Assembly: GCF_002776525.5 (NCBI RefSeq)
Contig: NC_045449.1
Location: 1,069,693-1,133,692, forward strand
DNA length: 64,000 bases
Source of the DNA: Piliocolobus tephrosceles
Lineage: Eukaryota; Chordata; Mammalia; Primates; Cercopithecidae
Reading direction: 5' to 3'
Shown here piece by piece: positions 47,656 to 57,589 of the stretch. The notes under the pieces were generated by a model. It saw only the letters and a list, made by a program, of their open reading frames with translations. It had not been told where the DNA came from and searched no databases. Numbering within the stretch: position 1 is the first letter of the stretch; each line of letters opens with the position of its first letter. Both the position numbers and the translations under genes were made by a program.

Positions 47656-47959
47656 GTTTTGTTTTTTTTTTTGAGACGGAGTCTCGCTCTGTCGCCTGGG
47701 CTGGAGTGCAGTGGTCGGATCTCGGTTCACTGCAAGCTCCGCCTCCCGGGTTTACGCCATTCTCCTGCCTCAGCCTCCTGAGTAGCCGGGACTACAGGCG
47801 CCCGCCACCTCGCCTGGCTAGTTTTTTTTTTTGTATTTTTTAGTAGAGACGGGGTTTCACCATGTTAGCCAGGATGGTCTTGATCTCCTGATCTTGTGAT
47901 CCACCCGTCTCGGCGTCCCAAAGTGCTGGGATTACAGGCTTGAGCCACCACGCCCGGCC
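47656..47959 (-). mobile_element. Young AluY, monkey-type, 17-base TSD, in L1
   Basis: Antisense monkey-type AluY (GGTCGGATCTCGG, CTGGCTAGTTTTTTT). CCTGCTTTCAATTCTTT repeats exactly on both sides (about 47639-47655 and 47960-47976). Confidence 0.95.
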
Positions 47960-48133
47960 CCTGCTTTCAATTCTTTTGGGCATATACCCAGAAGCGGAAT
48001 TGCTGGATCATATGGTAATTCTATTTTTAACTTTTTGAGGACTTGCCTTACTGTTTCCCATAGTGACTGCACTATTTTGCATTCCAACCAACGGTGCACA
48101 AGGGTTCAAATGCCTCACCATCCTCACCAACAC

Positions 48134-48136
48134 TAT

Positions 48137-48175
<39 letters not shown>

Positions 48176-48179
48176 TTTT
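48134..48179 (+). repeat. (ATTT)n microsatellite
   Basis: About 11 ATTT units forming the tail of the next Alu. Confidence 0.96.
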
Positions 48180-48463
48180 TTGAGATGGAGTTTCACTCTG
48201 TCACCCAGGCTGGAGTGCAGTGGTACAATCTCAGCTCACTTCAACCTCCCCCTCCCCAGAGTCAAGTGATTCTCCTGCCTCAGCCTCCTGAGTAGCTGGG
48301 ATTATAGGCGTCCACCATCACACCTGGCTGATTTTTGTTCTTTTAGTAGAGATGGGGTTTCACTATGTTAGCCAGGATAGTCTCGAACTCCTGACCTCAA
48401 GTGATCCACCCGCTTTGGCCTCCCAAAGAGCTGGGATTATAGGCGTGAGCCACTGCGCCCGGC
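48180..48463 (-). mobile_element. Alu (AluS) in L1
   Basis: Antisense Alu from TTGAGATGGAG to GCGCCCGGCT. Confidence 0.9.
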
Positions 48464-48466
48464 TAA

Positions 48467-48762
48467 GTTTTTTTTTTTTTTTTTTTGAGACATGATCTTG
48501 CTCTGTTTCTTGGGCTGGAGGGCAGTGACGTGATCATGGCTCCCTGCAGCCTCGACCTCCTGGGCTCAAGCGATCCTCCCACGTCAGCCCTCTGAGTCGC
48601 TGGGACCACAGGTACATGCCACCACACCTGACTAATTTTTTATTATTTGTAGAGACGGGGTCTCCTCCTGTTTCCCAGGCTCAAGTTCCTGGGCTCAAAT
48701 GATCTGCCCACATTGGCCTCCCAAAGTGCTAGGATTACAGGCATGAGCCACTGTGCCCGGCC
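48467..48762 (-). mobile_element. AluJ in L1
   Basis: Antisense AluJ (GAGACATGATCTTGCTCTG, CCCTGCAGCCTCGACCTCC) ending GTGCCCGGCC. The L1 resumes right after it. Confidence 0.88.
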
Positions 48763-49110
48763 TCTGTTTTGTTTTTTGATGGCAGCCATTCTGACAGGTA
48801 TGAGGTATAAACCTACAGTTTTATATCCTGCTCACTGTCCCCCAAAACAGGGAGGATAAAAATGCAATGGACATATGGACATTGATCAGACAGGCATCAG
48901 CATCTGCCAATAACAGGCACTGAAATATTGACAGGACCAAAACAAATGGAGGGAAATATTAAGACATGAACTCGAAGATTCAATGTTCTAAAGACGTTCA
49001 TTCTCCTCCAACTGATCTATATGTTTACTGTAATGCCAATCAAAATCCAGAAAGTTTTTCCTGGAAGCCGACAAAGTGATTCTACAATTTATATAAAAAT
49101 GCAAAGAACC

Positions 49111-49412
49111 AGCCGGGCTCAGTTGCTCACGCTGTAATCCCAGCACTTTGGGAGGCAGTAGGCAGATCACCTGAGGCCAGGAGTTGCAGACCAGCCTGGC
49201 CAAGATGATGAATCCTCCCCATCTCTACTAAAAATACAAAAATTAGCCGGGCATGGTGGTGCATGCCCCTAGTCCCAGCTACTCCGGAGGCTGAGGTAGG
49301 AGAATTGCTTGAACCTGGGAGGTGGAGGTTGCAGTGGGCCGAGATCACACCACTGCACTCCAGCCTGGGTGACAGAGTGAGACTCCATCTTGGAAAAGAA
49401 AAAAAAAAAAAA
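49111..49412 (+). mobile_element. Alu (AluS) in the L1 relic
   Basis: Sense Alu with a worn head (AGCCGGGCTCAGTTGCTCAC). The TSD is AAAAATGCAAAGAACC / AAAAATGCAAAGGACC. Confidence 0.93.
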
Positions 49413-49650
49413 TGCAAAGGACCAAGAATAGCCAAGATAACCTTGGGGAAAAAGAACAAATCCACAGGACCTATTACCAGATATCAGGACTTATTGTAAA
49501 ATTACAGTAATTTAGATAGAGTGGTATTTTCTCAAGGACAGAAAAATAGACCAATGGAAAAGAATGAAACATCCAGAAGATTCTGCTACCTAGACAACAG
49601 CTTCATTCGTGACAAAGTTGGTGCGTCAGTACAGTAAGAAAGGATGAGGT

Positions 49651-49956
49651 TGGAGGCCGTGGCTCACGCCTGTAATCTCAGCACTTTGGGAGGCTGAGGC
49701 AGGTGGATTGCCTGAGGTCAGGAGTTCGAGACCAGACTGGCAAACATGGTGAAACCCTGTCTCTACTAAAAGTACAAAAATTAGCCAGGTATGGTAGTAC
49801 ACGTCTGTAGTCCCAGCCACTAGGGAGGCTGAGGCTGGAGAATCGCTTGAACCCGGGAGGTGGAGCTTTCAGTCAGCCGAAATCATGCCACTGCACTCCA
49901 GCGTGGGTGACAGAGCAAGACTCTGTTTCAAAAAAAAAAAAAAGAAAAGAAAAAAA
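49651..49956 (+). mobile_element. Alu (AluS) in the L1 relic
   Basis: Sense Alu missing part of its head (TTGGAGGCCGTGGC), with an A/AAAAG tail. Confidence 0.9.
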
Positions 49957-50267
49957 AGATGACCTTGTCATATGGTGCTGGATCAATTGTATATCCATAT
50001 GAAAAAGTTAATCTTGACCCCTGCCTCAAATTATACATCATAATTAGTTGCAGAATATTTACAGTTCTAAACTGAAACGCAAAATAATAAAGCTTCTAAA
50101 AAAAAAAAAACACCGGAGACTATCTTCATGGCATTGGGGGCAGGCAAAGATTCCTTAACAGGATACAAAACACTGCCCACAAAGGAAAAACATGGATAAA
50201 TTGGGTTACATTAAAATTCATAACTTCTATTTATCAAAACCACCATTAAGGAAGTAGAATGACAAAG

Positions 50268-50576
50268 GCGGGGTGTGGTGGCTCACGCCTGTAATCCCAG
50301 CACTTTGGGAGGCCGAGGTGAGCAGATCACCTGAGGTCAGGAATTTGAGACCAGCCTGGCCAACACGGTGAAACCCCGTCTTTACTAAAATACAAAACTT
50401 AGCTGGGCGTGGTGGTGGGTGCCTGTAATCCCAGCTGCTGGGGAGGCTGAGGCAAGAGAATCGCTTGAACCCCGGGGTGGAGGTTGCAGGGACCTGAGAT
50501 TGCGCAACTGTACTCCAGCCTGGGCAACAGAGCAAGACTCCATCTCAAAAAAAAAAAAAAAAGAGAGAGAGAGAGA
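50268..50576 (+). mobile_element. Alu (AluS) with a (GA)n tail
   Basis: Sense Alu ending the L1 relic. The tail goes from As to about 7 GA units. Confidence 0.9.
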
Positions 50577-50616
50577 ATAACCCAGTAAAACATGGGTGTT
50601 TGTAGAGTGGGACACT

Positions 50617-50698
50617 ACGAAATAGTGGTTCTCCACATTTGGCCTGCATCAGAACAACTGGGAAGCTGGTTAAAATGATGGCTGGGTTCCACCTGTCT
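50617..50698 (+). mobile_element. MER5-like hAT relic
   Basis: AGTGGTTCTCCACATTTGG, CATCAGAACAACTGGGAAGC and GGCTGGGTTCCACC resemble MER5A. Confidence 0.65.
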
Positions 50699-50894
50699 GT
50701 CCACACAGAACATAGCTTACATGTCCCCCACTTAGCTGCCTTTATCAAAGTTAAAGATGTTAAAGACCTCAGGAATGTTCTCTCCTCTCCCACATCAGTG
50801 AGGGGAACAAAAGAGGCTCAGTTTCTGGCTATGGGGACAAACCCAAGGATCTCTCTTATGTCAGGTCAGCTGACTTTGCTGATATGAGCATTTT

Positions 50895-51085
50895 CTCACA
50901 TAACCCTGACAATATAATTAGAGCATAATTATGGTAGCCATCCTTCTCGCCACTTTACAGAGGAGGAATTGACCACCAGCTGGGTTAATTGCAAAGTCAC
51001 GCTGCTGGGCTAAAGCAGAAATGACATTCAAGCCCACATCTCTGACTCTGGGTCTGATGCTCCCTCCTCCATAGCCAGCTGCCTC
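50895..51085 (+). mobile_element. MIR relic
   Basis: CTCACATAACCCTGACAATA, CCACTTTACAGAGGAGGAA and GCAAAGTCACGCTGCTGGGC form the MIR pattern. Confidence 0.65.
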
Positions 51086-51148
51086 CCACAGTGACAGGCA
51101 CGCTCTTCCCTCCTCTTGACCCATCCAGGAACTACCAAGCTCCAGGTC

Positions 51149-51240
51149 CAAGACCAGCCTGACCAACACGGCAAAACCCCGTCTCTACCAAAAATACCAA
51201 AACATTTGCCAGGTGTGGTGGCAGATGCCTGTAATCCCAG
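51149..51240 (+). mobile_element. Alu fragment
   Basis: CCAAGACCAGCCTGACCAAC to GCCTGTAATCCCAG; about 90 bases across the middle linker, with no head or tail. Confidence 0.82.
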
Positions 51241-51520
51241 TATAATTATGGTAGCTGTCTGAGGCCCCCTTTCTCCAGAAAGGAAATAGGTTCACCTAAA
51301 GCTAGATGTTTTTGCTTGATGTGAATATTCTATTGTTTAGCTACGTGATGTGCTTCTGGATGTTAAAAGCTCAGTTCTGAACTGTCTCCTTAGGCAGCAG
51401 CTGTTTCTGTGGCTAATTGGCTGTCTGGGGAGGCAGATGCAGCAGGAGCAATAAAATACTGATCTTTCAGCCAAGCCACTTAGAAAGAGCCAGGATACCC
51501 GGTTCCTCCATGAATCAGCT

Positions 51521-51957
51521 TTTTTTTTTTTTTTTTTCTTTTGAGACAGAGTCTGGCTCTGTCGCCCAGGCTGGAGTGCAGTGGCCAGATCTCAGCTCAC
51601 TGCAACCTCCACCTCCCAGGTTCAAGTGATTCTCCCACGTCAGCCTCCCGAGTAGCTGGGACTACAGGCGCCCGCCACCGCGCCCGGCTAATATTTTTTT
51701 GCATTTTCAGTAGAGACAGGGTTTCACCCTGTTAGCCAGGATGGTCTTGATCTCCTGACCTCGTGATCCGCCCGCCTCGGCCTCCCAAAGCGCTGGGATT
51801 ACAGGCGTGAGCCACCGCGCCTGGCCAATTTTTTGTATTTTTAGTAGAAACAGGGTTTCACCATGTTGGTCAGGCTCCAACTCCTGACTTCAGTTAATCC
51901 ACTCGCCTCGGCCTGCCAAAGTGCGGGGATCACAGGCCTGAGCCACCGCACCCGGCC
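51521..51957 (-). mobile_element. Alu trimer with an extra left monomer
   Basis: A complete antisense Alu (to GCGCCTGGCC at 51826) runs straight into AATTTTTTGTATTTTTAG and a second left monomer ending CACCCGGCC. The flanks share AATCAGC/GCATCAGC, so the composite behaves as one insertion of about 437 bases or an Alu/Alu recombinant. Confidence 0.82.
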
Positions 51958-52091
51958 GCATCAGCATTTGTGAAACACCTGCTTATGACTTTGGCAGAAC
52001 CGGATGGGAGGTATAGATTCCTCTATAGTGCCAGTGGCCTGAAACTATTCAGCACCAAGGCCAGTGACCCAAACCCCAAGGAGGCTAAGAA

Positions 52092-52381
52092 GCCAGGCGC
52101 GGTGGCTCACGCCTGTAATCCCAGCACTTTGGGAGGCCGAGGCGGGCGGATCACCTGAGGTCGGGAGTTCGACACCAGCCTGACCAACATGACGAAACCT
52201 GTCTCTACTAAAAATACAAAAAATTAGCCGGGCGTGGTGGTGGGCGCCTGTAGTCTCAGCTACTTGGGAGGCTGAGGCAGGAGAATCGCTTGAACCCAGG
52301 AGGTGGAGGTTGCAGTGAGCCGAGATCAAGTCACTGCACTCCAGCCTGGGGAACAAGAGCGAAACTCCATCAAAAATAAAA
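52092..52381 (+). mobile_element. Alu (AluS)
   Basis: Sense Alu from GCCAGGCGCGG to CTCCATCAAAAATAAAA. Confidence 0.91.
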
Positions 52382-52389
52382 GCCATAAA

Positions 52390-52428
52390 GCAGAAGTTCT
52401 CAACCCCGGCTGCAGATTGGAAGAGCTT

Positions 52429-52471
<43 letters not shown>

Positions 52472-52595
52472 GTGTGCCTGGGTTCCACCTTAGTCTAATT
52501 GGATCAAAACTGGATCAACAGCACTCTGGAAGTAGATTCCGGCATTGCTGCTGCTGTTTTTAAAGCCCTGCTTTTGCAGGTGATGCTAATATGTT
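52390..52595 (+). mobile_element. hAT-like relic with an internal CA tract
   Basis: GCAGAAGTTCTCAACCCCGG, TGCCTGGGTTCCACC and TTTTGCAGGTGATGCTAATA suggest a MER58/MER5-type element interrupted by (CA)n. Confidence 0.5.
52430..52467 (+). repeat. (CA)n microsatellite
   Basis: About 18 uninterrupted CA units. Confidence 0.97.
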
Positions 52596-52710
52596 AAAAG
52601 GATTGAGCATGCCTGCAGTAATGAATTGACACACAGGAGGCGGAGTGTTCCAAAGAAGAGGTAGTACCGTGGGAACCATGAGACTTTGAGTCTAAAAGGA
52701 ACCTTGCAAA

Positions 52711-52830
52711 GGAGGTCATCCGCCTCCTCCGCCCTGCTTCCGGGGTCATCCGCCTCCTCCGCCCTGCTTCCGGGGTCATCCGCCTCCTCCGCTCTGCTTC
52801 CGGGGTCATCCGCCGCCTCCACGCTGCTTA
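52711..52830 (+). repeat. Minisatellite, 30-base unit, 4 copies
   Basis: Units begin at 52711, 52741, 52771 and 52801, each GGTCATCCGCC followed by TCCTCCG, CTGCTTC. The three central units differ by one base or none; the outer ones are more diverged. Confidence 0.95.
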
Positions 52831-52846
52831 CATGAAAACTGTTCTA

Positions 52847-53113
52847 GCCGGGCGCGGTGGCTCAAGCCTGTAATCCCAGCACTTTGGGAGGCCGAGACGG
52901 GCGGATCACGAGGTCAGGAGATCGAGACCATCCTGGCTAACAAGGTGAAACCCCGTCTCTACTAAAAAATACAACAAACTAGCCGGGTGAGGTGGCGGGC
53001 GCCTGTAGTCCCAGCTACTCGGGAGGCTGAGGCAGGAGAATGGCGTAAACCTGGGAGGCGGAGCTTGCAGTGAGCTGAGATCTGGCCACTGCACTCCAGC
53101 CTGGGCGACAGAG
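52847..53113 (+). mobile_element. AluY, monkey-type, cut by gap
   Basis: Sense monkey-type AluY complete to GGGCGACAGAG, where Ns begin. The tail is missing. Confidence 0.94.
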
Positions 53114-53213
53114 NNNNNNNNNNNNNNNNNNNNNNNNNNNNNNNNNNNNNNNNNNNNNNNNNNNNNNNNNNNNNNNNNNNNNNNNNNNNNNNNNNNNNNN
53201 NNNNNNNNNNNNN
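53114..53213. other. Assembly gap (100 Ns)
   Basis: Third 100-N placeholder, again at the tail of a young Alu. Confidence 0.98.
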
Positions 53214-53798
53214 TGGCACACTCTGAAGAGATGACTGTACCCTCCACTCCGGGGTCGTCTCGTTCGGCTTCTCTTCTTTTTGTATCCACAAGTTCAAGAA
53301 ATAGCCTAGACATTCTCCTCAGCAAATTGGAGCACTCGACAGGGTTCAGTTCATAAAACACACACACACACTCACACTCAGAAGCCACAAGTCTGCAGAT
53401 ATCACAGCAGTCTGGCAGCTGGAGACTGTATCCTGCTTTCAAGATTTTTTAAAAGAAAAATCAAGTGTGGCTTGGTTATTTTAATGGGATAAAAATTGGA
53501 AACCACTTTACAGTTAAAAATAGGATGTTGGCTATCTTTGAAAAGTTCATTAATCAGGGGTTGGGCGTCTGCATAATAAAATTAAATGCAGCCATTACAA
53601 AGTATGCTTCACGTGAAAGTTTAATGACACGAGAAGCTATGCATGCTGTTACATGAAAAATGGATGTACCCTATGATCCCAATTTTTAAAAAATGCTTGT
53701 AAGTTTTTAGACATGTAAAACAAAAATATGCAGTGTTAACAGCTATTATAGCATATTAGGGAAACATAATTTTTATTTTCCTTGTTTCTATTTGATCC
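53214..53798. other. Unassigned DNA
   Basis: AT-rich, with a short CA tract at about 53359-53372. The later part (GCAGCCATTACAAAG, CCCTATGATCCCAATTTTT) resembles a dispersed old repeat that I cannot name. Confidence 0.4.
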
Positions 53799-54091
53799 TT
53801 TTTTTTTTAGAGACAGAGCCTTGTTCTTGTCACCCAGGCTGGAGTGCAATGGCGTGATCTCAGCTCACTGCAACCTCTGCCTCCCTCATTCGAGCGATTC
53901 TTCTGCCTCAGCCTTCCAAGTAACTGGGATCACAGGTGCCTGCCACCATGCCCGGCTAATTTTTGTACTTTAATAGAGACAGCATTTCACCATGTTGGCC
54001 AGGTTGGTCTCGAACTCCTGACCTCAAATGATCCACCCATCTCGGCCTCCCAAAGTGCTAGGATTACAGGCGTGCACCACCGTGCCCAGCC
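53799..54091 (-). mobile_element. Alu (AluS)
   Basis: Antisense Alu. The TSD is TTTGATCC / CTTGATCC, and the flanking unassigned repeat continues on both sides. Confidence 0.91.
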
Positions 54092-54305
54092 TTGATCCAT
54101 ATTTTCTATAATAAACATACATTGATTTTGTCAGAAAAAAATGTAATAAAAAAATGCTTAGATGCTGAACCAGTGGATTGATCCATAAAAATTTGCCATT
54201 TTCAACAGAAGATTGCTGGGAGCTTTGGACTACAATAAAATTTCATACCATAATCAAAGACATTCAAATAATAACAATATAGATTCTTCCCTGGAATAAA
54301 CAACT

Positions 54306-54600
54306 TTTTTTTTTTTTTGAGACAGTCTCGCTCTGTGGCCCAGGCTGGAGTGCAGTGGTGTGATCTCTGCACTCACTGCAAGTTCCGCCTCCCAGGTTCA
54401 CACCATTCTCCTGCCTCAGCCTCCCCAGTAGCTGGGACTACAGGCGCCCGCCACCACGCCCGGCTAAGTTTTTGTATTTTTTAGTAAAGTCAGGGTTTCA
54501 CCATGTTAGCCAGGATGGTCTCGAACTGCTGACCTCGTGATCCACCCGCCTTGGCCTCTCAAAGTGCTGGGATTACAGGTGTGAGCCACCGCGCCCGGCC
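54306..54600 (-). mobile_element. AluY with perfect TSD
   Basis: Antisense Alu. ATAAACAACTT repeats exactly just before the T-run and at 54601-54611. Confidence 0.94.
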
Positions 54601-54805
54601 ATAAACAACTTCTTTAAGGCAAATGTCCACATTTCCTTGGAGTTAAATATTAATCTGATAGAACTCAGCCTAGGAGATGAAATTTAGTTTATGTGAAATT
54701 TTTATGAACTAATAAATGGGCTGGATCAAACAGCAGGACCAGAATAGAGTCACAAAGAAGTCTTACAAGATTAAGCATTTACTGTGAATTCTCCATTGCT
54801 TTCTT

Positions 54806-55099
54806 TTTTTTTTTTTTTGAGACGGAGTCTCTCTCTGCCGCCTAGGCTGGAGTGCAGTGGCTGGATCTCAGCTCACTGCAAGCCCGCCTCCTGGGTTTAC
54901 GCCATTCTCCTGCCTCAGCCTCCCGAGTAGCTGGGACTACAGGCACCCGCCACATCGCCTGGCTAGTTTTTTGTATTTTTTAGTAGAGACAGGGTTTCAC
55001 CTTGTTAGCCAGGATGGTCTCGATCTCCTGACCCCGTGATCCTCCTGTCTCGGCCTCCCAAAGTGCTGGGATTACAGGCTTGAGCCACCGCGCCCGGCC
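54806..55099 (-). mobile_element. AluY, monkey-type, perfect TSD
   Basis: Antisense monkey-type AluY (GGCTGGATCTCAGC, CTGGCTAGTTTTTTG). CCATTGCTTTCTT repeats on both sides. Confidence 0.95.
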
Positions 55100-55636
55100 C
55101 ATTGCTTTCTTAAAAGGGTAAGAACTTGGATGAGGCACTTACCTACCTCGCGTCTATGGCACGGCACCTACACGCCTGCACTGTGTCCCGGGTGGGAAGC
55201 GGCGCTGGAAGCAGAAAGTGGCTGTGAGAAGGGAAATTAGCAAGACCCTTATCCAAGGCAAGCTGAGAGAGTCACTCGTGGGTTCTCTTTGCATAGGTCA
55301 CCTTCAGCAGGAAGTTTAAAAGCTGGAACCATATTCAGTTAAATACAAATATCAAGTCGTGCTTGATGGGGTTTCAGAGGAGCCAAGGCCCAGACGCCAT
55401 AGTCGCCAACTGTGCACCACCATAAATGATTGAGTATGACCGAGTGCACAGGGCTCACACTCCATTAACGGTTCAGTGCTCCCGTCTTCTACCAGAGTGG
55501 AGTTTCTGAAGTGCTCGTGGCGAAACAGAACAGTCTCCATCCGTCCATTAAGAAACATGCTTTCAGTACTGATGTTTTCAAAGCAACCTATTTCTCTGGT
55601 GAAAAATATAATTCAAATGATTTAAAAATGCAATCT
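55100..55636. other. Unique intergenic DNA
   Basis: Over 500 bases with no repeat recognised. A minus-strand 68-codon frame (55352-55558) has no recognisable similarity. Possible non-coding element; nothing firm. Confidence 0.4.
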
Positions 55637-56250
55637 GGGCCAGGCATGGTGGCTTACGCTTGAAATCCCAGCACTTTGGGAGGCCAAGGCAGGAGGATCA
55701 CTTGGGGTCAGGAGTTCAAGACCAGCCTGGCCAACATGGCGAAACCCCGTCTCTACAAAAAATACAAAAATTAGCCCGGTTTGGCCAGGTGTGCTGGCTC
55801 ACGCCTGTAATCCCAGCACTTTGGGAGGCTGAGACGGGTGGATCATGAGGTCAGGAGATTGAGACCATCCTGGCTAACATGGTGAAACCCCGTCTCTACT
55901 AAAAATACAAAAAATTAGCCGGGCGTGGTGGCGGGCGCCTGTAGTCCCAGCTACTCGGGAGGCTGAGGCAGGAGAATGGTGTGAATCCAGGAGACGGAGC
56001 TTGCAGTGAGCCGAGATCGAGCCACCGCACTCCAGCCTGGGCGACAGAGTGAGACTGCGTCTCAAGAAAAAAAATAAAAATTAGCCTGGCATGGTGGTGC
56101 ACGCCTGTAGTCCCAGCTCCTCAGGAGGCTCAGGCAAGAGAATCACTCGAACCTGGGAGGCAGAGGTTGCAGTGAGCCGAGATTGTGCTACTGCACTCCA
56201 GCCTGGGTAACAGAGCGAGACTCCATCTCAAAAACAAACAAAAAAGAAAA
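55637..56250 (+). mobile_element. Alu (AluS) split by a younger Alu
   Basis: Host left part 55637-55780 and right part 56076-56250 (ATTAGCCTGGCATGGTGG onward), ending in CAAACAAAAAAG. Confidence 0.91.
55781..56075 (+). mobile_element. AluY nested in Alu
   Basis: Inserted in the middle A-rich linker of the host. The TSD is AAAAATTAGCCCGG / AAAAATTAGCCTGG. Confidence 0.93.
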
Positions 56251-56304
56251 CAGGAGGTACAGAGGGGCACGCCAGAGATCCTTGCAGGAGGAAGGACCAT
56301 TTGG

Positions 56305-56425
56305 GTAGTGTTATGGACTAAATGTTTGTTTCCCTCTAAAATTCATATGTGGACATGCAAATCTCTAACGTGATGGTGTTAGGATGCGGGGCTTTGAGAG
56401 ATGATTACGTCAGGCATGAATTACA
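56305..56425 (+). mobile_element. MaLR-type LTR fragment (MLT1/MST-like)
   Basis: GTTATGGACTAAATGTTTG, CTCTAAAATTCATATGTGG and ACGTGATGGTGTTAGGATG resemble the start of MaLR LTRs. Short, old and non-coding. Confidence 0.6.
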
Positions 56426-56436
56426 TTAGTGGCTGG

Positions 56437-56739
56437 TTTTTTTTTTTTTTTTTTTTTTTTTTGGAGTTTTGCTCTTATTGCCTAGGCTGGAGTGCAATGG
56501 CGCGATCTCGGCTCACCACAACCTCTGCCTTCTGAGTTCAAGCAATTCTCCTGCCTCAGCCTCCCAAGTAGCTGGGATTACAGGCATGTGCCACCACACC
56601 CAGCTAAGTGTGTATTTTTAGTAGAGAGGGGGTTTCTCCATGTTGGTCAGGTTGGTCTCAAACTCCCAAACTCAGGTGATCTGCCCGCCTCGGCCTCCCA
56701 AAATGCTGGGATTACAGGCGTGAACCACCGCGCCTGGCC
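56437..56739 (-). mobile_element. Alu (AluS)
   Basis: Antisense Alu with a T tail of about 26, ending GCGCCTGGCC. Confidence 0.91.
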
Positions 56740-56766
56740 TGTTTTCTTTTTAAAGTATATAATTCT

Positions 56767-57074
56767 GGCTGGGTGCGGTGGCTCAGGTCTGTAATCCCAG
56801 CACTTTGGGAGGCTGAGAGGCCAAGGAGGGTGGATCACCTGAGGTCAGGAGTTTGAGACCAGCCTGGCCAACGTGGCGAAACCCTGTCTCTGCTAAAGAT
56901 ACAAAAATTAGCCAGTTGTGGTGGCGTGTGCCTGTAATCCCAGCTACTAGGGAGGCTGAGGCAGGAGAATCCCTTGAACCCGGGAGGTGGAGGTTGCAGT
57001 GAGCCGAGATCACACCACTGCACTCCAGCCTGGACAACAGAGTGAGACTCTGTCTCAAAAAGTAAATAAATAAA
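56767..57074 (+). mobile_element. Alu (AluS)
   Basis: Sense Alu ending in (AAAT)n. It faces the previous Alu 27 bases away (head-to-head inverted pair). Confidence 0.91.
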
Positions 57075-57190
57075 TGGCACAATTCAGTGGCATTGAGTAC
57101 ATTCCCATTTGTGCAACTACCATTTCTGCGTGGTTTGAAAACACCTCAAGATTCCAAAAGAAATCACCAGACCCGTTATGCAGTCCCTCC
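57075..57190 (-). mobile_element. L1 relic (L1M 3' part)
   Basis: CACAATTCAGTGGCATTGAG, ACATTCCCATTTGTGCAACT and CAAAAGAAATCACCAGACCC match antisense old L1. Confidence 0.65.
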
Positions 57191-57242
57191 CATAGGTTTC
57201 AAAACAAGGAGGAAGTGGCCAGGCACGGGACTTGGACCTGGT

Positions 57243-57583
57243 ACCCCACAGAGACTGCTGGAAGGACTCTGGCCCAGTACCTGACAGAGACCACTGGAAG
57301 GACTCTGACCCAGTACCCCACAGAGACCACTGGAAGGACTCTGAAACAGTACCCAATGTACCCAACTGAGACTGCTGGAAGGACTCTGACCCAGTACTCC
57401 ACAGAGACCACTGGAAGGACGCTGGCCTAGTACCCCAGAGACACCACTGCAAGGACGCTGGCCCAGTACCCCACAGAGACCACTGCAAGGACTCTGACCC
57501 AGTACCCCACAGAGACCACGGGAAGGACTCTGACCCAGTACCCCACAGAGACCACTGAAGGACTCTGACCCAGTACCCCACAG
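57243..57583 (+). repeat. Minisatellite, 36-base unit, about 9.4 copies
   Basis: The unit runs ACCCCACAGAGACCACTGG, then AAGGACTCTGACCCAGT. One unit carries a 9-base insertion (ACCCAATGT) and the last full unit lost one base. The unit is divisible by three, so stop-free frames cross the array. Probably length-polymorphic. Confidence 0.95.
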
Positions 57584-57589
57584 TTCTAA

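Larger units (their letters stand above)
47575..48810 (-). mobile_element. L1 ORF2 end relic, broken by three Alus
   Basis: Pieces 47580-47655, 47960-48132 and 48763-48808 read continuously as antisense L1 (TTGGCTATTGTAAATAATG, GGGCATATACCCAGAAGCGG, ATTGCTGGATCATATGGTAA, TGGCAGCCATTCTGACAGG). This is the 3' part of ORF2. It is far from complete and inactive. Confidence 0.88.
48960..50267 (+). mobile_element. Old L1 ORF2 relic, broken by two Alus
   Basis: Pieces 48960-49110, 49413-49650 and 49957-50267 read as sense L1M ORF2: CCAATCAAAATCCAGAAAG, AATGCAAAGGACCAAGAATAG, ATTACAGTAATTTAGATAG and GGCAAAGATTCCTTAACAGG. Many stops; inactive. Confidence 0.85.

Noticed and set aside
48960..50267. L1 reverse transcriptase-like sequence
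   Set aside because: Multiple stops and three-way interruption by Alus. It is a relic, not an active element.
50926..51253. ATAATTATGGTAG occurring at about 50926 and 51242 around an Alu fragment
   Set aside because: The spacing includes MIR and unique DNA, and the Alu piece has no head or tail, so this is not a convincing target duplication.
55352..55558. 68-codon minus-strand frame in unique DNA
   Set aside because: Short, no similarity I recognise and no start or splice context.
57243..57583. Regularly repeated units that might suggest a CRISPR-like array
   Set aside because: The units are contiguous without unique spacers, and the genome is primate. It is a minisatellite.
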